This document shows positions 48,159-58,578 of a stretch of DNA of 64,000 nt, one piece after another. The position numbers and the translations under genes are program-made. Numbering within the stretch: the first letter of the stretch is position 1; each line of letters opens with the position of its first letter. Source of the stretch: Cephaloticoccus sp. (GTDB taxonomy: Bacteria > Verrucomicrobiota > Verrucomicrobiia > Opitutales > Opitutaceae); contig JAURHD010000001.1 in the NCBI GenBank assembly GCA_030833445.1, positions 124,001 through 188,000 of the forward strand. The letters run 5' to 3'. Below the pieces are notes generated by a model that was not told the origin of the DNA, made no database searches, and was given only the letters and a program-made list of their open reading frames with translations.

Positions 48159-48775
48159 TTACTCTTTCTCCACGACGTAGTGGCAGCCCTTGCTCACCGG
48201 ATTGAGTGACGCCGCGTGCACGACAAGGAGGGCGGTCTGCACGGCATTGCGCAGCTCGATCAATTCCTGGGTCACTTGATAGTCGCGGTAGAAGCTCTGA
48301 ATCTCTTCACGCAATTCCAACAGGATCCGACGAGCGCGGGTCAGCCGTTTCGGTGAACGCACAATTCCGGCATAATTCCACATCGTGCTGCGGAGCAGCT
48401 GCAAATCCTGACGGATGAGCGTGGGATCGACTTCGTTGGCCGCCGAGCGCCAAGCCTGCGGTTGCGGCAAGCGAAACGTTTCTCCGGCAATATCCTTCAC
48501 GTCCGCCTGCGCCGTGAACTTCGCACTCGTGAGGCACTCCAACAGGGAGGTGCTCGCCAGCCGGTTGGCACCATGAAGACCGGTGCAGGCAGTTTCACCA
48601 ATGGCGTTGAGATGCCGCACATTCGTGCGCCCATGCAAATCCGCATGCACGCCGCCACAGGAGAAATGCGCTGCCGGCACCACCGGCAACAATTCCTTGG
48701 TGATGTCGACGCCATGGGCCGCACAACGGGCGGCCACACTCGGGAAACGGTCGCGGATAAAATCCGGTTGGAGTG
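48159..48775 (-). pseudogene. nadB: L-aspartate oxidase C-terminal remnant (lacks FAD-binding N-terminal part)
   Basis: LQPDFIRDRFPSVAARCAAHGVDITKELLPVVPAAHFSCGGVHADLHGRTNVRHLNAIGETACTGLHGANRLASTSLLECLTSAKF is the C-terminal third of NadB; no upstream NadB sequence present. Confidence 0.8.
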
Positions 48776-49056
48776 GAAACATCGATGGTCCCGTCGGCCA
48801 CCCCATCGATCAGCGTCACGGGTTCACCCATTTCGCGCAGTTCGTAGGCCATGCCCAAATCCTGTGCCACGTCCTCCCATAATTCGATGCTCAGGCCCGT
48901 CCATACTCCGGCGTCATCCTTCATGGCAAACGGCGGCGCTTCGCGCGTGCCAACAATCAGTTTTTGCCGGTTCGCTTCACCGTCGGCAGCCTGCACAATT
49001 GCCAGACCGGTCGTGAAAGTCAGCAGCACGATGCTTAAAAACTTCAACGTGGGCAC
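48595..49056 (-). pseudogene. truncated extracellular solute-binding protein (family 3-like), out-of-frame after about 90 aa
   Basis: Signal peptide + LIVGTREAPPFAMKDDAGVWTGLSIELWEDVAQDLGMAYELREMGEPVTLIDGVADGTIDVS, after which reading continues antiframe to nadB. Confidence 0.75.
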
Positions 49057-49172
49057 AGCTTACCAAGGGCTGCGCCGTTGCACAACCCCGGGAATCCTCG
49101 CTTTTTTTTGCAATCTCCCCAGACCAAACCAAACATCCCGCGAACTGCCACTGGCATTTAATTCATTCATTC

Positions 49173-50795
49173 ATGCAAGCATTCCCCATTACCTTCCTGA
49201 GATCTCTGGCGACCCTGGTCGCGCTCATTCTAATCAGCGGCTGCGGCAACCGCGAAACCCAGGTCGAGATCGCCACCAAGAACGGCATCATGCTCGTGGG
49301 CAACGGGGCCGAGCCCTCGGACCTCGATCCACAGACGATTACGGGAATTCCCGAGCGCAATATTACCGCCGCCATGTTTGAGGGCCTGACGCGCAACGAC
49401 CCAAAAACGCTGGAGGCCATTCCCGGTCAGGCCAAAAGCTGGGATGTTTCGGCGGATGGCCTGGTCTACACTTTTCACCTCCGCGAAGGCCTGACTTGGT
49501 CCGACGGGGCGCCGCTGACCGCCACGGATTTTTACGCCTCTTTTCGACGCATCCTCACGGGTTCACTGGCTTCGGATAATTCCGACCAGCTCTACGACGT
49601 CGTGAATGCGGAAGAATACCACAAGGGGAAGCTGCAGGATTTTTCGCAGGTTGGCTTCCGCGTCATTGATGACCTCACCCTAGAGGTGCGGTTGAAGCAT
49701 CCCGCGTCATTCCTACTGAAGACCATGGGCTCGCGCACGTGGGTGCCGGTGCCGCTGCACGTGCTGGAAAAGTTCGGCGACCCCTACATGCAGGGCAGCC
49801 CGTGGACCCGGCCCGGCAACATCGTGGTCAATGGTCCGTTCAAGCTGAAGGAGTGGAAGCCAAACAGCTACGTCGAGGTCGAGCGCAACCCGCGCTACTG
49901 GAATGCCGACACCGTCAAACTCAACGGCATCCGTTTCTTCCCGATCGACAACCAGCCGGCCGAGGAGGCCGCCTTCCGCTCCGGGCAATTGCACAAGACC
50001 GAGCGTGTGCCGCTGACCAAGATCGCCGTCTACCGCAAGGAAGCGCCCGAAAAACTGCACATCCACCCGTATTCGGGCGTTTACTACTACAACTTCAACG
50101 TGAACAAGCCCCCGTTCACCGATGTGCGCGTGCGCCGCGCCTTGGCGATGGCCGTCAATCGCGAGAGCCTGGTGAAGAACGTCACGCTCGCCGGCGAAAT
50201 CCCCGCCTATCATTTCACGCCCGAAGGGATCAGCGGCTATGTAAGCCAAGCCCGCACCAAGCTCGACTTTGACGAGGCGCGCCGCCTGCTGGCCGAGGCC
50301 GGTTATCCCGGCGGCAAGGGGATGCCGCCGATCACGCTGCTCTACAACACCGCGGAAAACCACCGTGTGATAGCCGAGGCGATTCAGCAAACCTGGAAGC
50401 ATGAGCTCGGCATCGACATCCAATTGGAGAATCAGGAATGGAAGGTCTACCTGGACAACATGCAGCACGAGTTCTACCAGATCTGTCGCGCCGGTTTGAT
50501 CATGGATCCCTATGACCCGTCGCAGTTCCTACGGGTGTTTACATCGGACAACGGCTTCAACCGCACCGGTTGGAAGAACGACGAATACGATCGGCTATAC
50601 AAAGAGGTGATGGACACGGCAGATGACGCCAAGCGCATGGAGCTGATGCAGCAGATGGAAAAAATCCTCACCGATGCCATGCCGATCCTGCCGATCTATT
50701 ACTACACCAACCAATATCTAATGGACCCCTCGGTGAAGGGCTGGGAGGACAACCTGCTTTCGCAAGCACCCTTCGAGCAGGTCTGGCTGGAGTAA
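49173..50795 (+). CDS. oligopeptide ABC transporter substrate-binding lipoprotein (OppA-like)
   Basis: Lipobox LISGC; AEPSDLDPQTITGIPERNITAAMFEGL; VYTFHLREGLTWSDGAPLTATDF; DVRVRRALAMAVNRESLV. Confidence 0.92.
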   Translation: MQAFPITFLRSLATLVALILISGCGNRETQVEIATKNGIMLVGNGAEPSDLDPQTITGIPERNITAAMFEGLTRNDPKTLEAIPGQAKSWDVSADGLVYTFHLREGLTWSDGAPLTATDFYASFRRILTGSLASDNSDQLYDVVNAEEYHKGKLQDFSQVGFRVIDDLTLEVRLKHPASFLLKTMGSRTWVPVPLHVLEKFGDPYMQGSPWTRPGNIVVNGPFKLKEWKPNSYVEVERNPRYWNADTVKLNGIRFFPIDNQPAEEAAFRSGQLHKTERVPLTKIAVYRKEAPEKLHIHPYSGVYYYNFNVNKPPFTDVRVRRALAMAVNRESLVKNVTLAGEIPAYHFTPEGISGYVSQARTKLDFDEARRLLAEAGYPGGKGMPPITLLYNTAENHRVIAEAIQQTWKHELGIDIQLENQEWKVYLDNMQHEFYQICRAGLIMDPYDPSQFLRVFTSDNGFNRTGWKNDEYDRLYKEVMDTADDAKRMELMQQMEKILTDAMPILPIYYYTNQYLMDPSVKGWEDNLLSQAPFEQVWLE

Positions 50796-50815
50796 ATGTC
50801 TGCCCATCGCCCAAC

Positions 50816-50848
50816 AAAAAGCCCGGTCGTAATTGACCGGGCTTTTTT
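50816..50848. terminator. bidirectional Rho-independent terminator
   Basis: AAAAA-GCCCGGTC-GTAATT-GACCGGGC-TTTTTT between convergent oppA-like and gnd. Confidence 0.92.
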
Positions 50849-50867
50849 GGGATCTGTTGACCGAGGC

Positions 50868-52370
50868 TCAGGCCTCCAGCTGCGGGCGGGTCTTCTCCGG
50901 CCAGTCGATGTGGTAGCATTTGCCGCGCTTCTGATCGACGCGCTCGTAGGTGTGCGCCCCGAAGTAGTCGCGCTGGGCCTGCAGCAGATTCGCGGGTAAC
51001 CGGGCCGAGCGGTAACTGTCGTAGTAGGCGAGCGACGAACTGAAGGTCGGGGCAGGGACGCCGCATTCGGCCGCGAGCGCCACCACCTTGCGCCAGTTGG
51101 CCTGAGCCTTCTGCACCATCTTGTTGAAATAGGGATCGAGCAGGAGATTCGCGAGCTTGGGATCACGAGCGTAGGCCTCGGTGATCTTCTGCAGGAAGGC
51201 GGCGCGGATGATGCAGCCCCCGCGCCAGATCTGGGCGATCTGGCCGAAGTTGAGTTTCCAGTTATATTCCTTCTGTGCTTCACGCATCAGCTGGAAGCCC
51301 TGCGCATAGGAACAGATTTTCGAACAATAGAGCGCGTCGTGGATCGCCTTCACCAACGCTTTTTTTGAACCCTTGTATTTGGCCTTGGGTCCTTTGAGAA
51401 TTTTCGAGGCGGCCACGCGCTCTTCCTTGATGGCGGAAATGCAGCGGGCAAACACAGCCTCAGCGATGGTCGGGGCAGGCACACCCATATCGAGCGCGTT
51501 GGTCGAGGTCCACTTGCCGGTGCCTTTCTGACCGGCGGTGTCGAGCACGACGTCGACAAAGGGTTTCTTCGTGACCGGGTCCTTCTGCTTGAGGATGTCC
51601 GCGGTGATTTCGATCAGGAAACTGTCGAGTGCACCTTTGTTCCACTTGGTGAAAATATCACCCATCTCGGCGGGCTTGAGCCCGAGGATGCCTTGCATGA
51701 GCGCATAGGCCTCACAGATCATCTGCATGTCACCATACTCGATGCCGTTGTGGACCATCTTCACATAATGACCGGCGCCATTTTCGCCGATATAGGTCGT
51801 GCAGGAAACGCCACCCTTGACCGGCTTGCCGGGGGCCGCACCCTCGAGAGGCTTGCCTGTCTTGCGGTCCACCTTGGCCGCCACGGCCTTCCAAATGGGT
51901 TCGAGCTCCTTGAAGGCAGCCTTGTCGCCGCCCGGCATGAGGGATGGACCAAACCGCGCCCCTTCTTCGCCACCGGACACACCGGAACCGATGAAGCGCA
52001 GGCCTTTTTCCTTGAGGGCTTTTTCGCGGCGGATCGTGTCAGTCCAAAGCGCGTTGCCGCCGTCGATGATGATGTCACCCGCTTCGAAAAGCGCGGCCAA
52101 CCCGTCGATCACGGCATCGGTGGCGCGGCCGGCCTGCACGAGAATGATCGCCTTGCGCGGCTTGGCGAGGGACGCGACGAATGCCTCCAGGGTCTTGGCG
52201 GCGACGAGTCCGCCGGGCGTGGACGGGTTTTCGGCGACAAACTTGTCGGTCTTTTCCGTCGTGCGATTGTAGACTGAAATTTGAAAGCCGTGATCGGCGA
52301 TATTCAGCGCAAGGTTTTGACCCATCACGGCAAGCCCGATGAGTCCGATGTCGGAGAGTTCTTTGGCCAT
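50868..52370 (-). CDS. gnd: 6-phosphogluconate dehydrogenase (decarboxylating)
   Basis: [64 protein letters not shown]. Confidence 0.95.
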   Translation of the reverse strand: MAKELSDIGLIGLAVMGQNLALNIADHGFQISVYNRTTEKTDKFVAENPSTPGGLVAAKTLEAFVASLAKPRKAIILVQAGRATDAVIDGLAALFEAGDIIIDGGNALWTDTIRREKALKEKGLRFIGSGVSGGEEGARFGPSLMPGGDKAAFKELEPIWKAVAAKVDRKTGKPLEGAAPGKPVKGGVSCTTYIGENGAGHYVKMVHNGIEYGDMQMICEAYALMQGILGLKPAEMGDIFTKWNKGALDSFLIEITADILKQKDPVTKKPFVDVVLDTAGQKGTGKWTSTNALDMGVPAPTIAEAVFARCISAIKEERVAASKILKGPKAKYKGSKKALVKAIHDALYCSKICSYAQGFQLMREAQKEYNWKLNFGQIAQIWRGGCIIRAAFLQKITEAYARDPKLANLLLDPYFNKMVQKAQANWRKVVALAAECGVPAPTFSSSLAYYDSYRSARLPANLLQAQRDYFGAHTYERVDQKRGKCYHIDWPEKTRPQLEA

Positions 52371-52444
52371 AGGCAAAGCAAGTGCTAGCGGATACCTAGC
52401 CAAAAACCACCTGTTTTTTCAGGCGGCGTCATAAAGCCGGCCAA

Positions 52445-52726
52445 CTACCAGCGGCTCGTCGTGTTCTTGCTCGGAAAAAACGGAGCTATCTTGTTGACGA
52501 AGGGGGTAAACATCTTGGGTTCGTTGCGCTCATAAACCCAGCTGAAGCCAAACACCGTGATCACGACAAATATCGTCATGGTCAGCAGGACCTTGTTCAT
52601 CTGCGAGATACTGCGTATCAGCACGATACTCAGGGCAAACACCGAGATAATCATCACGATGCGCAGCCAGAGTTCTACGGGAACCCGCTGCAATTTCTCC
52701 ATAGTGGTAAGTGCGAGAAATAGCAT
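52445..52726 (-). CDS. small hypothetical membrane protein
   Basis: 93 aa (or from Met at 52702) with two hydrophobic stretches. Confidence 0.5.
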   Translation of the reverse strand: MLFLALTTMEKLQRVPVELWLRIVMIISVFALSIVLIRSISQMNKVLLTMTIFVVITVFGFSWVYERNEPKMFTPFVNKIAPFFPSKNTTSRW

Positions 52727-52805
52727 GGCGACAGATTAGTTGGCTTTATTTACAATACGAGATGAATCCCGGTCCACTGGATTTTGACGAATTTTTTGTG
52801 ACCAA

Positions 52806-53231
52806 TTATGAAGACCGCTGCGTTGCACAATTGATCCATTCACTGGCGCCGTCGGCGTAGTGTTCTTTTTTCCAAATCGGCACGCGGGCCTTTACCTCTT
52901 CGATAATGTAGCGGCAGGCCTCGAAAGCCTCGCCCCGGTGGGCCGATCCGACGCCCACCCAAACGGCCAGGTCGCCGATCTGCAATGCTCCCACCCGGTG
53001 AACCGCGGACACCGTTTGCACCGCAAATTTTTCCCTCGCCTCAATCAGGATGCGGTTGCCCTCGGCCTCGGCGAGTTCGGCATAGGCCTCGTAGTCGAGT
53101 GCCTGCACGGGCTTGCCCTCGTTGTGGTTGCGCACCCAACCCTCGAAGGTCACGCAGGCCCCCGCGCGGGGATCGAGCAGGTCCGTCTTAAGCGCGATCA
53201 GGTCGAGGGGTTCGGCGGAAATGCGAAACAT
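52806..53231 (-). CDS. moaE: molybdopterin synthase catalytic subunit
   Basis: GACVTFEGWVRNHNEGKPVQALDYEAY; HRVGALQIGDLAVWVGVGSAHRGEAFEACRYIIEEVKARVPIWKKE. Confidence 0.92.
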   Translation of the reverse strand: MFRISAEPLDLIALKTDLLDPRAGACVTFEGWVRNHNEGKPVQALDYEAYAELAEAEGNRILIEAREKFAVQTVSAVHRVGALQIGDLAVWVGVGSAHRGEAFEACRYIIEEVKARVPIWKKEHYADGASEWINCATQRSS

Positions 53232-53233
53232 GA

Positions 53234-53473
53234 TCAACCTCCGGCCACCGGCGGGATAAAAACCACGGTGTCACCGGTCTTCAGTTTGGCGTCGGCCGAC
53301 ACGAACTCGCCATTAATCGCCGCGCGCACGCGGTCGCCCGGCAGAGAAAACGCGTGGCGGGATTTCAATTCGTCGTAAAGTTGACCTGGAGTCTCCGCCG
53401 CAGTCTCCACGGTTTCGGTGCGCAGGCCGCGCTGTTCGCGCAACAGGGCGAAATACTGGAGGTGCAGCTGCAT
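53234..53473 (-). CDS. moaD: molybdopterin synthase sulfur carrier subunit
   Basis: 79 aa ubiquitin-like, C-terminal VVFIPPVAGG. Confidence 0.9.
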   Translation of the reverse strand: MQLHLQYFALLREQRGLRTETVETAAETPGQLYDELKSRHAFSLPGDRVRAAINGEFVSADAKLKTGDTVVFIPPVAGG

Positions 53474-53946
53474 TACTTAGCGGTGTAGTGGCTCTTGCCC
53501 CCGGTCTTTTCCAGCAGGCGGATTTCCTTGATGACGATGCCGTGTGATATGGCTTTGCCCATGTCGTAGAGGGTCAACGCGGCGACACTGGCACCGGTCA
53601 ACGCCTCCATCTCGACGCCGGTTTTGGCGTGGGTCTGCGCCCGGCAATGAATCGTGACCTCCCGGCCGTCGGCCGAGGGCTCGATCTCGATCTGGCAATC
53701 ATCGAGTGGCAGCGGATGGCAAAGCGGGATCAGGCTGCTGGTCTGCTTGGCACCCATCACGCCGGCGAGGATGGCCGTTTGAAACACGGGCCCCTTCTTC
53801 GTCGCGATGTCACCTTCGTGCAATAGCGCCGCCAGTTCGGCCGGCAATGTCACCACGGCCACGGCATGCGCCGTGCGCTTGGTCACCGGCTTGTCGCCGA
53901 CATTAACCATTGCCGGCTGCCCTTGGGCATTTACGTGAGAAAGCAT
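53473..53946 (-). CDS. moaC: cyclic pyranopterin monophosphate synthase
   Basis: KKGPVFQTAILAGVMGAKQTSSLIPLCHPLPLDD; TGVEMEALTGASVAALTLYDMGKA. Confidence 0.94.
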   Translation of the reverse strand: MLSHVNAQGQPAMVNVGDKPVTKRTAHAVAVVTLPAELAALLHEGDIATKKGPVFQTAILAGVMGAKQTSSLIPLCHPLPLDDCQIEIEPSADGREVTIHCRAQTHAKTGVEMEALTGASVAALTLYDMGKAISHGIVIKEIRLLEKTGGKSHYTAK

Positions 53947-54009
53947 GGGAGAAAGAGCTTCATACGATGGCGCGGGGAGGCAAAGCAGATTGTGCGTTTC
54001 AATGGGAAC

Positions 54010-54585
54010 TCAGATTTCCCAAGTCGAAGTATAGGTGCGGTTGCTCAGACCTTGGGTGAGTTCGATGGCCACCTTCATGGTTTTTTCCAGGCGCTCCTGC
54101 TTCTTGGTCATCATTACCGGATCGTCCCAGTGCCGGTTGTGCACGTAAAGTTGGTAGGGATTGATGACGCATTTGAAGTCCAACATCATCGACATGGCGA
54201 CGCTCCCGTAGGCCATGTAACTCCCGGACCCGCCGGCGGCGCAGACAAAGGTCAGCACCTTGTCGTAAAAAGCCCCGTGCAAGGATCCATCCCCGGGGGT
54301 CGAGCCCACGGCCTCGATGTATTTCTTCAACTCGGCGCAGCAGCTCCAATTATAAATCGGCGTCGCAAAGATCAGGCTGTCCGCCGCCCGGGTTTCGCGA
54401 TGCAGAAACTGGTATGCCTTGCTCTGGAACACCGTGTCGTTGTCGAACGGCGGGAGCGCGTGTTCCTTCAGGCTGATAACCTTCGCTTCATGGCCTTGGT
54501 CCGCCAAATAAGTCCGGCATTCCTCGGCCAGTTTCACGCTGCGACTGTTGGCGTCGAGACTGCTGGAAATGATGACAAAACGCAT
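54010..54585 (-). CDS. NADPH-dependent FMN reductase / flavodoxin-like fold protein
   Basis: MRFVIISSSLDANSRSVKLAEEC; DSLIFATPIYNWSCCAELKKYIEAVG. Confidence 0.8.
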   Translation of the reverse strand: MRFVIISSSLDANSRSVKLAEECRTYLADQGHEAKVISLKEHALPPFDNDTVFQSKAYQFLHRETRAADSLIFATPIYNWSCCAELKKYIEAVGSTPGDGSLHGAFYDKVLTFVCAAGGSGSYMAYGSVAMSMMLDFKCVINPYQLYVHNRHWDDPVMMTKKQERLEKTMKVAIELTQGLSNRTYTSTWEI

Positions 54586-54596
54586 GACGCAATCAC

Positions 54597-55802
54597 TCAA
54601 ACCCAACGGTAAAAGTTCGCAACCGTCCCGGCAGGAAACTCGGCCCGATCAGCAGGAAGCTCCACAAAGCCGTCGGTGTCCAGTAGTCCGGCAAAATCGC
54701 CGGAGGTATTGGTCGGACGGGGGCGGGCCGTTTGACCACCGCATCCATCATCGGCAAGTTTCACCGGCAGCAGGCAGGCGAGTGGCGGTTTGAACGTCAC
54801 CGCCGCCGCCAAACAAACCGTGCGCGGAGTCTGGCGTGGCAAGCCCGTGGCTTGGGCCAAGGCTGGCAACACGTAACGATGCAGGCAGGTATAGGCGGAG
54901 ACCGGGTTGCCCGGCAGCGCAAAGACCGCAACCTGCCGTTGACCCATCCCAAACCAAAACGGTTTGCCGGGGCGCTGCGCCACCCCGTGGAAAATCTTGT
55001 CCACGCCAAGCTCCGCAAGCACCGCGGGCATATAATCAAATTTACCTTTTGAAACTCCGCCGGTTAGCAGCACGACATCAAACTCCGCGAGGATATGCCA
55101 CAACTCGTGCTCCAGTTCGTGGCGCATGTCATGCAGATGAAAGCGTTCGATCTGCGGATACCCGGCTGCGATCAACGCCGCTCGCAACGCGTAGTCATTG
55201 CTGCGTCGAATTTGGTGCGGGGCTACGAGGCCATCGACTTCGACCAATTCGTCACCCGTGCTCACCACCGCGATCTTCGGCCGCTGACTCACGACGAGCG
55301 TGGCACACCCGCAGCTCGCCGCCACCGCGATTTCGCGCCCGGTCAGCCGCGTGCCGGCGGGCACGATCAATTCACCGGCCCGATAATCCGAACCGCGCGC
55401 ATGCACCGATTGGCCTGCCCTGATGGCTGCGGTTGGATTGAGGGTCATCTGGCCGTTCTCATGTGTGGTTTCCTCGTAGGGCACCACGCAATCGGCATCC
55501 GCCGGCAGCATCGCGCCGGTCATGATTTCGACGCAATTCCCCGGAGCCGACCCCAAGGTATGGGCACTCATCCCGGCCGCTTGCACGCCCTCGATGTGAA
55601 ATTCACGGATACCTGCGGCTACGTCAGCCGAGCGCAGCGCAAAACCATCCATGGTCACGCGATCAAACGGTGGCAGATCCCGATCGGCGCAAATCGCCTC
55701 CCGTAAGATGCACCCCTGCGCATTGACCAGCGGACAATCCTCGATCGGAAAGGGCGCGATGTTTTTGAGGATAAGCGCTTCGGCGGCTGTGGGGGTCAAC
55801 AT
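54597..55802 (-). CDS. moeA: molybdopterin molybdotransferase
   Basis: DLPPFDRVTMDGFALRSADV; TGAMLPADADCVVPYEE; VVSTGDELVEVDG; LPGNPVSAYTCLHRYVLPAL. Confidence 0.93.
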   Translation of the reverse strand: MLTPTAAEALILKNIAPFPIEDCPLVNAQGCILREAICADRDLPPFDRVTMDGFALRSADVAAGIREFHIEGVQAAGMSAHTLGSAPGNCVEIMTGAMLPADADCVVPYEETTHENGQMTLNPTAAIRAGQSVHARGSDYRAGELIVPAGTRLTGREIAVAASCGCATLVVSQRPKIAVVSTGDELVEVDGLVAPHQIRRSNDYALRAALIAAGYPQIERFHLHDMRHELEHELWHILAEFDVVLLTGGVSKGKFDYMPAVLAELGVDKIFHGVAQRPGKPFWFGMGQRQVAVFALPGNPVSAYTCLHRYVLPALAQATGLPRQTPRTVCLAAAVTFKPPLACLLPVKLADDGCGGQTARPRPTNTSGDFAGLLDTDGFVELPADRAEFPAGTVANFYRWV

Positions 55803-55900
55803 GTCGGAAAATCGACGGTAGCGATTGGCGGGCCGGGGTCAGTGCGAAAATTGCACGCGGGCTTTGCCTCCCGGCCTGCAGTGTGTCTCAGTGGCGGACC

Positions 55901-56920
55901 ATGTCTGCCGATCTACGTGACCAATTCAGCCGCCCGCTGCGCGATTTGCGCATCTCGGTCACCGATCGCTGCAATTTTCGCTGCCCCTATTGCATGCCCA
56001 AGGAGGTTTTCGGCGCGGACCATTCCTTTCTGAAACAGAACCAGTTGGTAAGCCTGCCGGAGTTGGCGCGGATCGTGAGCGCCTTTCGCCAGTTGGGGGT
56101 CGAGAAAGTGCGTTTGACCGGCGGCGAACCGTTGTTGCGGGCGGATCTGCCGGATTTCGTTCGCGTCTTGAAACAAGATCTGGGCATGCCGGAAGTCGCG
56201 CTGACCACCAATGGCTGGTTGCTGGAAAAGCAAGCGACCGCGCTCAAGGCCGCTGGTTTGGATCGCCTCAATGTCTCGGTGGATTCGCTCGACGAAACCA
56301 AGGCCGGCCTGATGAACGGACTTGGTTTCAGCGTGAGTCGGGTGCTACGCGGCATCGATGCGGCTGCGGCGCTGGGGCTGCCAGTAAAGATCAATTGCGT
56401 GGTGCAGCACGGGGTCAACGACGACGAACTGCTCACGCTCTGCGACTATTTCCGCGAACGCGGACACGCCCTCCGTTTCATCGAATTCATGGATGTCGGC
56501 AATACGAACCACTGGACGTCCGACCAGGTCGTGCCGGCCTTGGCGATTATCGCGCAGATTCACCAACGCTGGCCGATCGAAGCGATCAGTCCGGCCTACC
56601 GTGGCGAAGTCGCGGCGCGGTATCGCTATCGGGACGGCAAAGGCGAAATCGGTATCATCAGCTCGGTGACCGAGCCCTTCTGCAAGGACTGCCACCGCGC
56701 GCGGTTGTCCGCCGACGGCCAACTCTACACCTGTCTCTTCGCGGCGAAGGGCCACGACATTTTGGCCCGGCTGCGCACCGGGATCAGTGACCCGGAACTC
56801 TCTGACTATATCGCCGGTATCTGGCGCGGGCGGCACGATCGCTACTCGGATGAACGCGCGGAACTCATCGCGAAGAAAGAACCTCGCACCAAGGTCGAGA
56901 TGAGCTACATCGGCGGTTGA
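55901..56920 (+). CDS. moaA: GTP 3',8-cyclase
   Basis: LRISVTDRCNFRCPYCMPKEVFG; VRLTGGEPLLRADLPDFV; FCKDCHRARLSADGQLYTCLF; C-terminal GG. Confidence 0.95.
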   Translation: MSADLRDQFSRPLRDLRISVTDRCNFRCPYCMPKEVFGADHSFLKQNQLVSLPELARIVSAFRQLGVEKVRLTGGEPLLRADLPDFVRVLKQDLGMPEVALTTNGWLLEKQATALKAAGLDRLNVSVDSLDETKAGLMNGLGFSVSRVLRGIDAAAALGLPVKINCVVQHGVNDDELLTLCDYFRERGHALRFIEFMDVGNTNHWTSDQVVPALAIIAQIHQRWPIEAISPAYRGEVAARYRYRDGKGEIGIISSVTEPFCKDCHRARLSADGQLYTCLFAAKGHDILARLRTGISDPELSDYIAGIWRGRHDRYSDERAELIAKKEPRTKVEMSYIGG

Positions 56921-56921
56921 G

Positions 56922-57452
56922 TTAGTCCTCTTTCTTCGCCCGGTTTTTTTCGAGGGCGGCTCGGAGTTGATCCATTGAATAGCGATTCGCTACAGCAAAT
57001 AATGAACGCATTTTCTGCGATTGTTCAGTGTCGTTGTAGCCCATGCCGACAACCGTGATCTGGGTCTTCGTTTCGGAAACAGGTGTAAAATAGAAAACTG
57101 ACCATGTTTCTTGTGCTGCTTCTTTGAATGGAAACCCTTCTGGAAACCCGGTCGCTTTCAGCGAAAGCATGCGCTTGGGATCGTAAGAAAGAATCGTGTT
57201 CACAATTGTTGAAGCATCACCCAGAGCGCCATCCGGATTGTAATTTGCCCTCCATTCTCCACCCACCTTCAAGTCGATATCAGCCAACGGCGTGACCCAA
57301 GATTGCAGCCCCTTAGTGGTCGTAAACGCCTCCCAAATTTCATCCACGCCCGCATCGATTTCCACCTCAAACACCTCGCGAGGCTCTTCCGCCATCGCCC
57401 GGGTAGAAAACATCCCAATCACCACCAGCACAAATATCACTCGAGTTGTCAT
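56922..57452 (-). CDS. SRPBCC (AHSA1-like) domain protein with signal peptide
   Basis: FEVEIDAGVDEIWEAFTTTKGLQSWVTPLADIDLKVGGEWRANYNPDG. Confidence 0.8.
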   Translation of the reverse strand: MTTRVIFVLVVIGMFSTRAMAEEPREVFEVEIDAGVDEIWEAFTTTKGLQSWVTPLADIDLKVGGEWRANYNPDGALGDASTIVNTILSYDPKRMLSLKATGFPEGFPFKEAAQETWSVFYFTPVSETKTQITVVGMGYNDTEQSQKMRSLFAVANRYSMDQLRAALEKNRAKKED

Positions 57453-57613
57453 AGAAAGGCTTTCGTTTGAAAATAGAACGCTCCCCGAGAAACAAGGATA
57501 CCCATATATTATGATCATAAAACCCGATGTAGTGCGAGATTCTAAAGGGCCGTCTCAGCACCTCGTCACAGTCAAACTTCCAACTGGCTCTGCTGCCGTC
57601 GAATGCCGGACTT

Positions 57614-58486
57614 TTACTGATACCGCACGCTGCGGCCGAGGTAGTTGAGCATCCAGATTTCCTTCCAGACACGATAGCGACCGGCCTGGGTGATCTTGCC
57701 GAATTCCTCGCGCTCGGCATGCGGATTCAAAAATCCCAACTGGGTGTTCAATTGATCAAGCTCATGCTGTTGGGTATTGAGGTCGGTCAATGGATCAGAA
57801 TCAAAGGCCACCAAGGTTTCGCTGGCGATGCGTTTGCGATGCCGGTTGAGCAGCCGGGGCAGGGCGCGCCGCCAAGGGAGCCGCTCCACATACCAGTTCT
57901 CCGGATAGAAACCGGCGAAGGGGATGTAGAAATTATCAGTCACATAACGGCTGCCGTCTGCGGTGAGGGAAACCAGTGAATAACAAACGGAAACCATACC
58001 TGCGGCTTGGGGCAGAAAGGTTACTTGCACGCGCACGCGGGCCTCGGCGTCCTGGTAAACGGAGCCGCGCAGATAGATGCCGCCGCCGATCTCGGCCTTG
58101 ATGGCCTGCACTTGTTTGAAGCCTTGGGCGCGCAACCATTCGCGCACCTTGAGCAGGCGCGGGTGGGTGGGCCATTCCTCACCGCTTTGGTTCACTGCGT
58201 AGCGTGGAAACAGGGGCAGCGGACTGACACTGAGCGCCTGAATGCCCAGCCAGTTGTAGAGCGTTTCACCGAGAAACCACACCAGCATGAACACGAGCAC
58301 CAAGGCCCAGAATGGACGGTTGATAAGGTTGAAATCCACGCACATGTGGGCGACGCCAAACCCAAAGATGATCCAGCGCATCCAACGCACAAAGATCGCA
58401 ATCACCGGTGAACCCGCCCGCAAATTTACCTGCACCAGCACGATGGTGATAAAAATGGCAGCGAGGATGAAATAAGAGGGTTCCAT
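57614..58486 (-). CDS. hypothetical membrane protein
   Basis: Three N-terminal hydrophobic segments, soluble C-terminal half; no family recognised. Confidence 0.68.
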   Translation of the reverse strand: MEPSYFILAAIFITIVLVQVNLRAGSPVIAIFVRWMRWIIFGFGVAHMCVDFNLINRPFWALVLVFMLVWFLGETLYNWLGIQALSVSPLPLFPRYAVNQSGEEWPTHPRLLKVREWLRAQGFKQVQAIKAEIGGGIYLRGSVYQDAEARVRVQVTFLPQAAGMVSVCYSLVSLTADGSRYVTDNFYIPFAGFYPENWYVERLPWRRALPRLLNRHRKRIASETLVAFDSDPLTDLNTQQHELDQLNTQLGFLNPHAEREEFGKITQAGRYRVWKEIWMLNYLGRSVRYQ

Positions 58487-58578
58487 GTGCGAGCGGGGCT
58501 AGAAAACCTAACTGCCCGGTTGAATCCGTCCACTCTTATGGACGAAAACCCGGACAGTTCAGGCGGGATAAAGGGATC

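Noticed and set aside
52402-52432. hairpin ACCACCTGTTTTTTCAGGCGG upstream of gnd
   Set aside because: Short stem with T-rich loop rather than a T tract after the stem; not a convincing terminator or riboswitch.
55803-55900. possible Moco riboswitch between moeA and moaA
   Set aside because: The intergenic space is only about 98 nt and I could not identify the conserved Moco RNA core; not supportable by eye.
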